Source: Actinomycetota bacterium (GTDB lineage: Bacteria > Actinomycetota > Acidimicrobiia > Acidimicrobiales > Acidimicrobilacustridaceae). From it: a stretch of DNA of 35,639 bases. The notes under the pieces are model-generated. The model searched no databases. It had not been told where the DNA came from and worked only from the letters and a program-made list of their open reading frames with translations. The DNA lies in the NCBI GenBank assembly GCA_016185305.1, contig JACPNV010000019.1:1-35639 (forward strand). Direction: 5' to 3'. A program made the translations under genes and the position numbers. Below are positions 22,618 to 30,494 of the stretch, in pieces; position 1 is the stretch's first letter; each line of letters begins with the position of its first letter.

Positions 22618-23247
22618 TTGCCTGATCCGCCGCGTGCCGACGTCGGTGTCGGTCCCCATCCACGCCCGTGGCCCGACGATCCGTGCTTCGACGGCGAATT
22701 GCTCGCGAAGGGCGACGCGCGCAACGTCGTCGATCGCTACCGCTACTGGCGCAACGATGCGATCATCGAAGACCTCGACGCGCGGCGCCACCCATTCCAT
22801 GTCGCGATCGAGAACTGGCAGCACGACTTCAACATCGGAACCGTCGTCCGCAATGCCAACGCCTTCCTCGCCGCTGAAGTCCACATCGTGGGCAAGCGGC
22901 GGTGGAACCGGCGCGGCGCCATGGTGACCGATCGCTACCAGCACGTGCGCCACCACGAGACGGTCGAGTCGTTCGTGGCGTGGGCGATCGAGGCCGCACT
23001 CTCGGTCGTCGGGGTCGACAACCTGCCCGGATCGGTGCCGATCGAGACGCTTGCTCTGCCGGAGCGATGCGTGCTGGTCTTCGGTCAGGAGGGTCCGGGT
23101 CTCTCCGAGCCGGTGCGCGAGCGCGCCGACGTGGTGTGCTCCATCAGCCAGTTCGGCTCCACGCGTTCGATCAACGCCGGTGTCGCGTCGGGCATCGCCA
23201 TGCACACCTGGATCCGCCAGCACGCCATGCCGCCCGGCGACCGCTGA
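22618..23247 (+). CDS. TrmH/SpoU-family RNA 2'-O-methyltransferase
   Basis: A 209-residue SPOUT enzyme that transfers a methyl group from SAM to ribose 2'-OH of tRNA or rRNA. All three SpoU motifs are present: FNIGTVVRNANAF (catalytic Arg), LVFGQEGPGLSEPV, and ISQFGSTRSINAGVASGIAM, which forms the trefoil knot. There is no separate N-terminal substrate-binding domain. The start is a rare TTG at 22618; GATACT twelve bases upstream suggests a leaderless transcript starting at that codon. It is the last clearly intact gene before the frameshift-rich part of the window. Confidence 0.9.
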   Translation: MPDPPRADVGVGPHPRPWPDDPCFDGELLAKGDARNVVDRYRYWRNDAIIEDLDARRHPFHVAIENWQHDFNIGTVVRNANAFLAAEVHIVGKRRWNRRGAMVTDRYQHVRHHETVESFVAWAIEAALSVVGVDNLPGSVPIETLALPERCVLVFGQEGPGLSEPVRERADVVCSISQFGSTRSINAGVASGIAMHTWIRQHAMPPGDR

Positions 23248-23248
23248 T

Positions 23249-23520
23249 TCAGGAGGAAGGAGTCGCAGCGATGGCCTGGCAGGCGATCGCCTGTGAAGCG
23301 CGGACGGCTCGGCCGTCACTTCCGCTGGTGTCCTCGACCTCGACGATGCCGAAGGCGTCGCGCTCGCGGTCGATCCACGGGTAGAAGCCGAGCGAGCCCG
23401 AATCGGCACCCGACCCCGGCGACGTGCTCGTCGGCGGGATCGACGGCAAAGGGTCTCGACGGTCAACGCGGTGCGCGTCGCATAGAAGCTGTCCGCATCG
23501 GCAGCGGTGTCAGCGGGCCG
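23249..23520 (-). pseudogene. Fragment of a serine hydrolase / class C beta-lactamase-like protein (C-terminal end)
   Basis: The minus strand encodes SLGFYPWIDRERDAFGIVEV followed by VRASQAIACQAIAA and a stop at 23249. The GFYPWIDRER stretch resembles the C-terminal region of beta-lactamase-related serine hydrolases. The upstream part (23400-23520) holds short coherent pieces such as DSFYATRTALTVETL but in a different frame, and the SxxK and YxN active-site motifs are missing. It is a 3' remnant; identification rests on a short match from memory. Confidence 0.35.
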
Positions 23521-23562
23521 ACTACAAAACTCTCGCCTCGGCCTTGAGAAGACCGCGCAGAT

Positions 23563-23876
23563 CGCTGATCGAGGAGATCGAAGCAATCGGCTGGTACGAC
23601 CAGCGCATCGCCGCCACGGGTGACGACGAACTCGCCCGCGTGCTCACCACTCCCGGGACGGAGAGAAAGAGCACGCGGCGATGACGATCGAGTGGCTGTG
23701 CCGCCACGATCCCGAGCTCGACGGAGCCCTGCGCCGCTTCCTGTTCACCGATACGCCGCTGCCGCTTCCCGAACCCGGCGAGCCGCCGTCGGCTGCTATC
23801 GACGCTCCGCCGGTATCGACCGGGTCGCTGAGCATCGGCAGCCTTCGCGGGGCGCCTGGGCCGAAGGCGGCGCGTG
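23563..23876 (+). pseudogene. Encapsulated ferritin-like cargo protein (EncFtn), frameshifted, with encapsulin targeting peptide
   Basis: Residues SLIEEIEAIGWYDQRIAA and DDELARVLT (from 23563) continue in another frame as HSRDGEKEHAAMTIEW, then RHDPELDGALRRFLFTD. A one-base loss near 23648 separates them. The Glu/Trp and ExxH residues that form the ferroxidase site of encapsulated ferritins are retained in EEIEAIGWYDQ and GEKEHA. After a Pro-rich linker comes TGSLSIGSLRG (about 23817-23850), a clear encapsulin cargo-loading peptide. The N-terminal helix and start codon are missing, and the reading frame misses the TGA that overlaps the shell ATG, so a second indel is likely. In intact systems the protein oxidises iron inside the shell. 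Confidence 0.72.
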
Positions 23877-24425
23877 ATGGACCACCTGTTGCGAGAGCTG
23901 GCGCCACTCAGTCCCGCGGCATGGCAGCAAATAGACGACGAGGCGCGGCGTGCCCTGACTGCGACGTTGGCCGCACGGCGTCTGGTCGACGTGGACGACC
24001 TCGACGACTGGTCCGCCGGCTGCGTGACAACTGGCCACGCCGTGCCCCTCGACGCCTCACCGGCACCCGAGGTTCGGGCTCTGCGCCGCGAAGTCCAGCC
24101 GATAGTCGAGCTGAGAACACCTTTCGCGGTGCCGAGACGCGAGATCGACGCCATCGATCGAGGCGCCCGCGACGCCGACCTCACGGCGGTCGTCAATGCG
24201 CCCCGATCGGCAGCACTGGCGGAGGACCGCGTCATGTTCGCAAGGTTCGAAGCTGTCGGCGTGCGCGGCATCGTGCCGCCAGCCCGCATGGCCCGATCGC
24301 CATCGACGACGACTACGCCCGCTACCCGGCGTGCGTGTCGCAGGCGATCGCGGTCCTTCGCGACAACCAGCCTGCGCGGTGACGACTTCGATCTGACGCT
24401 AGAGGCCAGGACCTCTCGGTCGGCT
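23877..24425 (+). pseudogene. Family 1 encapsulin shell protein, broken
   Basis: ATG 23877, overlapping a TGA, opens MDHLLRELAPLSPAAWQQID, then LAARRLVDVDDLDDWSAG, VQPIVELRTPFAVPRREID and AIDRGARDADLTAVVNA: the N-terminal and P-domain of an HK97-fold encapsulin. Near 24,267 a one-base loss moves the sequence to another frame, which continues ASPHGPIAIDDDYARYP and SQAIAVLRDN. An internal deletion (about 60 residues compared with family members) then joins to GDDFDLTLE, another shift gives GQDLSVG, and the C-terminal strands are gone. A functional capsid cannot be made from this copy. It follows directly after its ferritin cargo gene, the standard operon order. Confidence 0.72.
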
Positions 24426-24441
24426 CGCGGGGTACAACATC

Positions 24442-24648
24442 TTGTGGTTCACCGAGACGTGCCTCTCGAACGCGTTGCGGCTCGAGACCTATATCGCAGA
24501 CGCCGATCGCGAGCACGACACCGAGCTTGCCGACTTTTATCGCCGGGCCCAGCGCGAGAGCCGCAAGGGGGCCGAAGAGGGCAAGAAGCTCCTCGCGCGG
24601 CGACTGACCGGAAAAGACTGTCTCGGAGATCGCACGGGTTCCTCCTGA
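24442..24648 (+). CDS. Small helical protein downstream of the encapsulin remnant
   Basis: A 68-residue frame from TTG 24442. Its protein-like sequence actually begins a few codons earlier with GYNILW, so the true start is probably lost or non-standard. Recognisable segments are CLSNALRLETYIADADREHD, then ELADFYRRAQRESRKGAEEG and KKLLARRL. It looks like two long amphipathic helices rich in Glu and Arg. I have a general memory of similar short actinobacterial proteins without known function. No encapsulin targeting peptide is seen at its C-terminus. Its position directly after cargo and shell makes it a possible accessory component. Confidence 0.45.
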   Translation: MWFTETCLSNALRLETYIADADREHDTELADFYRRAQRESRKGAEEGKKLLARRLTGKDCLGDRTGSS

Positions 24649-25367
24649 TCACTCGAACAGTCACCATTTGACGCCTGCGTCACGGCCGCGCAGCAGGCAC
24701 AGCTGACGTCCGCTGTGTCGCGGAGGTGTCTAGTCGGAAACGAGATGCGGCACCGCTATCGTGGAGCTGTCCGCTGGTGGCTCGTCGACGTTCCGCTCGG
24801 CGAAGTTCCGCAGGAACACCGCCTCGACCCGTTGTTCGGTTATGGCCATGCCGTCGTCCGGCCGCTCGCTGACCGACCTCAAGGGTGCGGACGTTCACGT
24901 TCATGACCGTGCATGTCGCCTGCGAGCCGAGCCATGAGAGACCGGCCGATCGCGACACGCCCGGCCGTGTCGAACCGCCGCAGATCGCCCGCCGCGACGC
25001 TGGTCGCCAGTGCCATCGTCCCGAAGGTGGACGCCGTCAGCGCCGCGCAGACGGCGCCCCAGGGCAGGATCGAACGACCGTGTTCATCCCGGCATTGACG
25101 CCGGAACAACCGTCTCGGAGGCGCGCGACCACGACCGCCGTGGCGGGAGAGCCCGATTCCCGTAGCCGGTGATGCCATCGAACGACCATCAACTCGACAT
25201 CGATGCGGTGGTCGATGTGCAACGCTCGAGCGCGGCGGCGCTCGTCCCTGACCTCAGCCCGCTGGCTGCAGTAGCGCTCGATCGGTAGCGGTCGAGCAAG
25301 CCGGCGATCATGGCGGTGAGCTCCTGATCGGTGGGCCCGCCATCGCCGGCCGACGGGTTGTGCGACC
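24649..25367. other. Gene-poor stretch with a possible PAP2-like fragment on the minus strand
   Basis: No complete gene is visible. On the minus strand around 24,910-25,070, WGAVCAALTASTFGTMALAT followed by VAAGDLRRFDTAGRVAIGR resembles the first helix and loop of PAP2 phosphatases, which are often paired or fused with diacylglycerol kinases such as the one just downstream. The rest gives only short mixed-frame peptides. The PAP2 suggestion is weak. Confidence 0.25.
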
Positions 25368-25473
25368 ATCGCTCTGATCCCGCTCGGCACGGTCAACAAC
25401 CTGGCCCGCTCGATCGGCGTGCCCACCGACGATGTGGATCATAGTCTGACTGTTCTTGATGCCGGTGAGTAAC
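25368..25473 (+). pseudogene. Fragment of a diacylglycerol kinase-family lipid kinase
   Basis: TIALIPLGTVNNLARSIGVP, followed by DDVDHSLTVLDAGE and a stop, matches the catalytic-domain segment after the GGDGT loop in DAGK/LcbK-type kinases (ILPLGTxNNxARxLGIP). The GGDGT motif and both flanks are absent. About 35 codons remain. Confidence 0.5.
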
Positions 25474-25572
25474 GAGCTGAGAACGGTTCCGCCTGGTCGT
25501 CGATGTGCACCCGATGTCTCGGGCTCGAGGAAAACCGGTCGCTGTCGGCTACGCCCGGGGTAGGACTGCTGG

Positions 25573-26332
25573 GTGCGACGCATGACACCCGCGGAGGTCA
25601 TCAGCGACATCGTGGAACCGTACGTTGAGGTAGAGCGGCGATCCGCGCACGATGGCCCTTGGCTGCTGGCGAACATGGTCGCCGGCCTCGACGGGGCGGC
25701 GTCGGTCGGCGGACGGGTGGGTGGGCTGCCCGCGGCGGTGGATGGCGAACTGTTCCGGTTGATGCGATCGGTGGCCGACATTGTCTTGGTCGGCGCCGAG
25801 ACAGTGCGCCGAGACAGTGCGCCGGGAACGATACGGGCCGGTGGTCCTACCCGAAGAGCAGGTGGCCCGCCGGGAACGAGCAGGAATGGCGGCGTTGCCC
25901 GCGGTCGCGATCGTGGCGGGATCGGTCGACCTGGATTGGCGGCTTCCACTGTTCACCGATACCCCAACCACGTCCCGCCCGATCGTGATCACGACGGAGT
26001 CCGGCGCGCATCGGTTGGATGGAGGTACATCAATCATCTTCCACGTGGTAGTGCCAGGCACAGGCACCGACCGCGTCGATTTGGCCGCGGCGATGCCTCA
26101 GCTCCAGCAGGCCGGTGGGTCGACCGTGTCGTGCGAGAGAGATCCGCGGCTGCTGGGTCAGCTCGTGGACGCTGGGCTTCTCGACGAGCTCTGTCTGACG
26201 CTGTCTCCGGCCGTGGGTGGAGACCCGCTGCCTATCTCGGTGACGCCCGACGGGTCGACCTTGCGATGCTTTGAACTCGTCGACGTCCTGGCCGACGATC
26301 AGTCGCTGTCCCTCCGCTACCTCGCCACTTGA
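25573..26332 (+). pseudogene. RibD C-terminal-type pyrimidine reductase, frameshifted by a 13-bp tandem duplication
   Basis: The first part (GTG 25573 or ATG 25582) reads VISDIVEPYVEVERR, then GPWLLANMVAGLDGAASVGG and ADIVLVGAETVRR, the N-terminus of a dihydrofolate reductase/RibD_C fold. GAGACAGTGCGCC occurs at 25798-25810 and again at 25811-25823; removing one copy joins the frame to ERYGPVVLPEEQVARRERAG and on to DPRLLGQLVDAGLLDELCLT and a stop at 26332, giving about 248 residues, the family's usual length. Such enzymes reduce riboflavin-type pyrimidine intermediates; actinobacterial stand-alone versions have no proven role. It overlaps or abuts the flavin reductase gene, suggesting an operon. 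Confidence 0.72.
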
Positions 26333-26859
26333 CCGCCGTGACTGACGATCCGGGTTCCCATGCCTTCGACGAACTGGTCCGGCGGTTCAACTCGCCTCTA
26401 CTCGTCGTGACGACCTGCGATGGCCACGAGCGAGCCGGCTGCGTCGTGGGCTTCCACGGCCAGTGCAGCATCAGCCCGCCTCGCTATTCGATTTGGCTGT
26501 CGCGAGCGAACCGAACCTACCGGATCGCGATGTTCGCCGAGTACGTGGCCATCCACGCTCTCGGGCTGGATGACCGCGATATCGCGGCATTGTTCGGAGG
26601 AACGACGGGCGACGACCTCGACAAGTTCGCCTACTGCGCTTGGACGAGCGGGCCAAGCGGGGTGCCGCTCGTCGACCGCCTTCCGAATCGGATGATCGGC
26701 CGTCCTGTCGCGTTTCTCGATGACCGAGCAGCTGATCATGTTTGCGCAGTGATCGCCCCCGAACGTGTGAGCCTCTCCGCCTCTCGGCTGCGTCCGATGT
26801 ATCTCACCGACGCCAATGACGTGGAGCCTGGACATGAGGCGGAAGAAGGCGCGGTCTAG
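26329..26859 (+). CDS. Flavin reductase-like FMN-binding split-barrel protein
   Basis: A 176-residue protein, one of the few intact genes in the right part. FDELVRRFNSPLLVVTTCDG opens the split barrel, CVVGFHGQCSISPPRYSIWL holds the flavin phosphate-binding loop, and ANRTYRIAMFAEYVAIHALG continues the fold. The family reduces or binds FMN/FAD, sometimes for a partner monooxygenase. TTG 26329 overlaps the upstream stop; GTG 26338 is an equally good start. The previous gene is the broken pyrimidine reductase, a pairing that suggests flavin-related function. It is followed by about 330 bases ending in a strong stem-loop. Confidence 0.8.
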   Translation: MTAVTDDPGSHAFDELVRRFNSPLLVVTTCDGHERAGCVVGFHGQCSISPPRYSIWLSRANRTYRIAMFAEYVAIHALGLDDRDIAALFGGTTGDDLDKFAYCAWTSGPSGVPLVDRLPNRMIGRPVAFLDDRAADHVCAVIAPERVSLSASRLRPMYLTDANDVEPGHEAEEGAV

Positions 26860-27126
26860 ACGAAGAGGCGCATGAGCGGCCGCTGGTCAACGTCAGATGT
26901 AGACAGCCCGGCGGGACAGCCAGGCTCGTCCGGTCAGCTCTGCGGTCCCTCCAACGTGCCCTTGGCGCGCGCGGAAGTCGACCAGCCGCCTGACCCACCG
27001 CGCAAGACGTTCAGGATGAGCGCAGGCCGCGAGCGAGTTGCTCCTGAGGGGATGAACGAATCCAGCGATCACGAGCACGACCGCCACGCGGCGCCAGCCA
27101 CCTCGTCGCGCCAACGGGAAGGGCAG

Positions 27127-27167
27127 ACGCGGATGCTCCCCGAACGCGGCCCGGGGAACATCCGCGT
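27127..27167. terminator. Strong stem-loop between convergent flavin reductase and csbD genes
   Basis: ACGCGGATGCTCCCCG (27127-27142) pairs with CGGGGAACATCCGCGT (27152-27167) with one mismatch around a 9-base loop. It lies between converging genes and has no T-run on the plus side, but is by far the best hairpin in this part. The 26,860-27,126 stretch before it holds no recognisable gene. Confidence 0.5.
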
Positions 27168-27186
27168 ATGTTGACGTTGACCGTGT

Positions 27187-27426
27187 CTACTTGGCGCGCT
27201 CGGCGGCCCGTTGCCGCGCTTCGTCAGCTTCGGCGCCGGCCCGCGACGCTTCGGCCTTCGCTTCGTGCTCCGCGACATCGCGTTCGTTGGTTGCCTTGTC
27301 CTGCTGGGCTCGACCTTCACGTTCGAGGTCGTCGTTGCCACTCACTTCGCCGGCGACTTGCTTCGCTTTTCCCTTCACGTCTTCGACGACGCCCTTGAGG
27401 CCGGCCTTGGTTCCTGATTCACCCAT
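27187..27426 (-). CDS. CsbD-family stress-response protein
   Basis: A 79-residue, highly charged protein. GLKGVVEDVKGKAKQVAGEV with GNDDLEREGRAQQDKA after it is the CsbD signature; the remainder is an Ala/Glu/Arg helix. CsbD proteins are small, probably disordered, cytoplasmic and induced by general stress; the molecular role is unknown. ATG 27426 was chosen for AAGGAT eight bases upstream; ATG 27441 would add five residues. The gene looks intact although neighbours on both sides are broken. Confidence 0.82.
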   Translation of the reverse strand: MGESGTKAGLKGVVEDVKGKAKQVAGEVSGNDDLEREGRAQQDKATNERDVAEHEAKAEASRAGAEADEARQRAAERAK

Positions 27427-27508
27427 GAGTCGATCCTTCATCTCGGTGCTGGGGACCGCAAGTTCCTACCCGACGAAGTCGCGGGGAGACCTCTGCCTTC
27501 GCGAACGC

Positions 27509-27964
27509 CTACTCCTCGAGCTGTTGCTGGTCGGGTGAGCTGCGGAGCAACGCGATGAGCTCGGCTTCGTCTGGGCCGAGCGCGGTACGGACAAGGTGAG
27601 CGATGTCGTCGACATCGGCGTCGCCGTCTTGGCGCAGTGTGTCGGACCGGGCCAGCAGCAGCCTGGCCGCATCTTCTTCGTGCTCGGCTCGCCAGGTTGC
27701 ATCGTCGGCGGGCGCGTCCGCGGCGGGCTGGGCCAGCGGGTGCATGACCCGGCGCGTGATGTCCGCATGAAGGGTGAGCAGTTGCCGCAAGTCATCGGCG
27801 ACGGCGGCTCTCGGGCCTGGTTCGGAGGTGGCGACCAGGCGGTCCAGCGTGCGACGGATGTCGAGGTGGAGCTCGAGCAGCGGTCGGAGGGCGTCGGGCC
27901 CGGTCGGGTGCGTCGGAACGAGGGCTGCGGCAGTCGCCGCGGTTGTTTCCTGATCGAAGGACGC
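27509..27964 (-). CDS. Hemerythrin-like helical protein, start lost
   Basis: An open frame of about 150 codons: DALRPLLELHLDIRRTLDRL, then LRQLLTLHADITRRVMHPLA, AEHEEDAARLLLARSDTL and LVRTALGPDEAELIALL. Spacing of H, HxxxE-like and HxxxH-like residues fits an HHE/hemerythrin four-helix bundle that would bind two irons or haem-free oxygen. No ATG or GTG start is evident; the beginning overlaps the end of the NuoF-like remnant in another frame, so an indel probably removed it. Identification rests on pattern and is moderate. Confidence 0.45.
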   Translation of the reverse strand, partial: ASFDQETTAATAAALVPTHPTGPDALRPLLELHLDIRRTLDRLVATSEPGPRAAVADDLRQLLTLHADITRRVMHPLAQPAADAPADDATWRAEHEEDAARLLLARSDTLRQDGDADVDDIAHLVRTALGPDEAELIALLRSSPDQQQLEE

Positions 27965-29114
27965 TCGACCTCGAGGGGCTGGTTGGCGAGATGGGTGGCG
28001 GGCCAGCCGCCGGCGTAGACCCGTCGTGGGTCCAGTCGGGTTGTTTGGCTTGTTGGGTGTTGTCGAGCACAGCCTCTCCGTCCACGATGTCGATGACGGG
28101 CAGGATCGGCTCCGGCGGTGCCGCCGGGGCCCGGCCGGCAACGTGGGCGTCGAACGCATCGGGGAAGTAGCGAAGCAGGCTGCCGACCACCCGCTCCTGC
28201 TGGTACGCGAGGTAGCAGCGAGCGCCGTCGGCCACGGTGCCAAGCCGATCGCTGATCTCGGCGATGTCGTCGCCTGTCGCCGTCGAGCCGGTGACGGCGC
28301 CGAGTCGATCGGCGATCGCGAGGCCGTCCCGCTTGCACGGCTCGCACTGTCCGCAGGACTCGACGGCCAGGAACCGCGACACACCGAGCGCGACCGCGGC
28401 GATGTCGGTTCGGCCGTCGATCACGTAGAAGCCGCCGGCGCCGAGGCCGCTGCCGATGGTTGCCATGTGCTCGTAGGGTGAGCGGCGTGTCCAGGAGCCC
28501 TTCCGGGATAATGGGGTTGGCGATCCCGACAGCGCCCGACGACTCGGCCGCCGCTCGCGGGGCCCACACCGATCTGCTCGATCGCTTCGTCGAGTCGTCG
28601 GGGTCGAGCCCGCGCCGGTAGGGCGGCGTGATCGAGGAAACGGTTGGCGGTCATCGAGAACCTCGAGCAGCGCGGTCTCCTCGGCGTAGAGGTACTCGCT
28701 CGGGCTTTCGACCACGTTCGCCGTGATGCCATCGAGCCAGCCCGCTGCCGCCATCTCGGCAGAGCGTCGCGCACCCGTGCGATCTCACGCTCGAAGGATC
28801 GCTTGAGTGCGACGACGAGCGATGAAGCGCCGACCGCCTGGCAACCGATCACCGCGCCTTCGAGCACCTTGAACGGGTTGGTGCGCAACAGCTGACGGTC
28901 CTTGAACGTGGCCGGCTCACCTTCGGCGGCATTGATCACCACCGCGAGCCGCTGGTTGGCTTGGCGTCGCGACGCGACCGTGCGCCACTTGACGGCCGTA
29001 GGGAACCCGGCGCCGCCCGCGCCCGCGCAACCCCGCCACTTCGATGTCGTCGGTGACCGCTTCGGGGCCCAGCGCTCGCGCCGCTCCGAGACCACTCACC
29101 GGGTCCTCCTCCAA
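27950..29114 (-). pseudogene. NuoF-like NADH dehydrogenase subunit, multiply frameshifted
   Basis: From the right: EEDPVSGLGAARALGPEAVT and AGLRGRG, then after one extra C the frame becomes GGAGFPTAVKWRTVASRR and VINAAEGEPATFKDRQLL (FMN-binding domain). Near 28,760 a lost base switches to AAAGWLDGITANVVESPSEY and EETALLEVLDDRQPF. A deletion removes the SLBB-like middle, and YEHMATIGSGLGAGGFYVID leads to AVESCGQCEPCKRDGLAIAD, the 4Fe-4S cysteine motif. The C-terminus switches frame once more (near 28,020). These proteins accept electrons from NADH or formate dehydrogenase partners. The isolated gene is not part of a nuo operon. Confidence 0.68.
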
Positions 29115-29149
29115 GAATCGTTGGAATCGAACGGTGGGTCAGCGCTTCG

Positions 29150-29345
29150 TGGCCTTCCCGCCCCGACGAACAGGTCTCGCCAATCGTCGGCTTCGATCTC
29201 GACGTCGTACTTCCGGGCAGCCGACATGATGATCCGCTTCCATGCAATGTCGCGATCGATGTCGGACACATCGTGACCTGGACGAACCGAGCGATGGCGT
29301 TGCGGACATGCCGTGCGTCGGTCAGTGGTTCCTTGCTTGGATTGC
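29150..29345 (-). pseudogene. DUF6582-like small protein fragment
   Basis: SKEPLTDARHVRNAIARFVQV, split near 29,275 by a frameshift from SDIDRDIAWKRIIMSAARKY and DVEIEADDWRDLF, resembles the conserved domain near the end of DUF6582 / ChaB-neighbour proteins (xxLTDAxHVRNAIARFxQV..AWKRI..AAKKYxVE). The beginning is missing. It lies upstream of the NuoF remnant on the same strand. Confidence 0.4.
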
Positions 29346-29395
29346 TGCTGTGCTCCTACCCCGGCATGGGCGTGGTCGAGTCGGCCAGCCGCGAC

Positions 29396-29785
29396 CTACG
29401 AGGCGATGCGACCCGGGGCCGACGTGCCGGTGACAGCCTTCACGCTGATCGGGACGATGTCGCCGGGGGTGTGTTCGTCGCCCATCTCGATGCCGAGCTT
29501 GGTGAGCGACCAATGCGGGAGGCGGGCGACCTCGAGGAGATGCCACCAATGGCCGAGCGCCGTGCGGGTGGCTTCGTTCAAATCATCGCCGAAGACTTCG
29601 AAATGGAGCCGGTAACGGTCGGCGGACGCCTCCACCTCGACCGGCAGGCGCGCCAGACGGCCGACGATCGAGTCGTCCTGCTGACCGCTCCGGCCCCGGG
29701 TGGCCTCGAGCTCGACAGTCCAGCTGTGCGTCACGGTCGCAGGCGACGGCGGCCGATTCGTCGCTTCGAGTGACAGTGCGCTCAT
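29396..29785 (-). CDS. Conserved-looking 129-residue protein of unknown function
   Basis: ATG 29785 with a GGTGGA site opens a complete frame. The sequence begins MSALSLEATNRPPSPATVTH, continues WTVELEATRGRSG and LARLPVEVEASADRYRLHFE, and ends with a compact helical part, LNEATRTALGHWWHLLEVAR, plus LTKLGIEMGDEHTPGDIVP. Composition and codon use look like a true globular cytoplasmic protein. No family was recognised, and no membrane or signal segment is present. The neighbours on both sides are damaged. Confidence 0.5.
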   Translation of the reverse strand: MSALSLEATNRPPSPATVTHSWTVELEATRGRSGQQDDSIVGRLARLPVEVEASADRYRLHFEVFGDDLNEATRTALGHWWHLLEVARLPHWSLTKLGIEMGDEHTPGDIVPISVKAVTGTSAPGRIAS

Positions 29786-29829
29786 TGGAGATCCACCGCC
29801 TTGCCTTGTCCGTCTGCGTGTCGTTCCAC

Positions 29830-30204
29830 TCACCGAGCCGCCCCGGGCTGATCCGGTTCCTGCTGGGCCACGGTCTCGCCTTCGGCAGGTTTGTAACCCC
29901 TGAAACCGCCCGACCGCGCGGCGTTCAGGCGTGGCTGAGCCCGGCAACCTTGTTCGGCGCCGGCGCATCGGGCCGGTGCAGCGGCGTGGGGTGGCGCGCT
30001 CGTGCCCGCGCGGTGGCCGGCGATCTTGGCGCGCTCGTAGCGAACGGCGGTGCGGCTCCGGCGGAGACCGCGGCGGCACCTCGCCGCCGTCTGAGAGCTC
30101 AGCCGGGTACGCCGCGCGCTCCCGCGGTCGGGATCGAACGAGTACAACGCCAGCTCGCCGAGTGCGAACGCGGCGCCGGTGCGAAAGACGGTTCGGATGC
30201 CCAT
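29830..30204 (-). pseudogene. Remnant of a 'FDPDRG'-type membrane-anchored protein
   Basis: ATG 30204, with AAAGG eight bases upstream, gives VFRTGAAFALGELALYSFDP followed by DRGSARRTRLSSQTAARCRR. A short hydrophobic helix followed by (L/S)FDPDRGxxRRxRLxDQ is a common start of actinobacterial BON-domain or YtxH-like envelope proteins. After about 65 residues the sequence loses protein character, so the rest is probably out of frame or deleted. Confidence 0.35.
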
Positions 30205-30494
30205 GACAGTCGACCTTTCACGAGATTCTCCACGTCATTGCTGTGCCCAGCCCCCGGCGCATCCAACCGGGCGACGGGTCCCCCCGGTTCCGGTTCCGGC
30301 GGTGGCTGGGGCGGGCTGGTGGGAGCGGGCTGACCAGGCAGGATCGGGCCGTGCGTGGGATCGGGCTCCGGTATGAGTTCTGGCACGACCGGTTCAGGTT
30401 GCGACGGCGGGTCCGGATCCGGCGTCGCGTTGACCTCCGCCAGCGCGGTCGCCGCGTGGCCATGACCTAGACGGCTCGCGTACATCAGATTCAT
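30099..30494 (-). CDS. Proline-rich open frame overlapping the PPOX stop
   Basis: ATG 30494 overlaps the PPOX stop (ATGA). The frame begins MNLMYASRLGHGHAATALAE and continues as a Pro/Glu/Asp-rich stretch with PEPEP-like dipeptides (about 30,240-30,420); its last 35 codons overlap the following gene start and look non-protein-like. It may be a disordered tail or a coincidental frame. No function can be proposed. Confidence 0.25.
   Translation of the reverse strand: MNLMYASRLGHGHAATALAEVNATPDPDPPSQPEPVVPELIPEPDPTHGPILPGQPAPTSPPQPPPEPEPGGPVARLDAPGAGHSNDVENLVKGRLSWASEPSFAPAPRSHSASWRCTRSIPTAGARGVPG

Noticed and set aside
23640-23660. Programmed ribosomal frameshifting in the ferritin cargo gene
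   Set aside because: No slippery heptamer or downstream structure is evident, and many other genes nearby have unrelated indels.
23522-24289. 255-codon minus-strand frame over the encapsulin locus
   Set aside because: Its composition is Arg/Ser/Ala-biased and it is antisense to recognisable encapsulin and ferritin sequence.
26893-27114. 73-codon minus-strand frame with a hydrophobic start
   Set aside because: Only the first 15 residues look membrane-like; no ribosome-binding site, no family, and the rest is Arg-rich noise.
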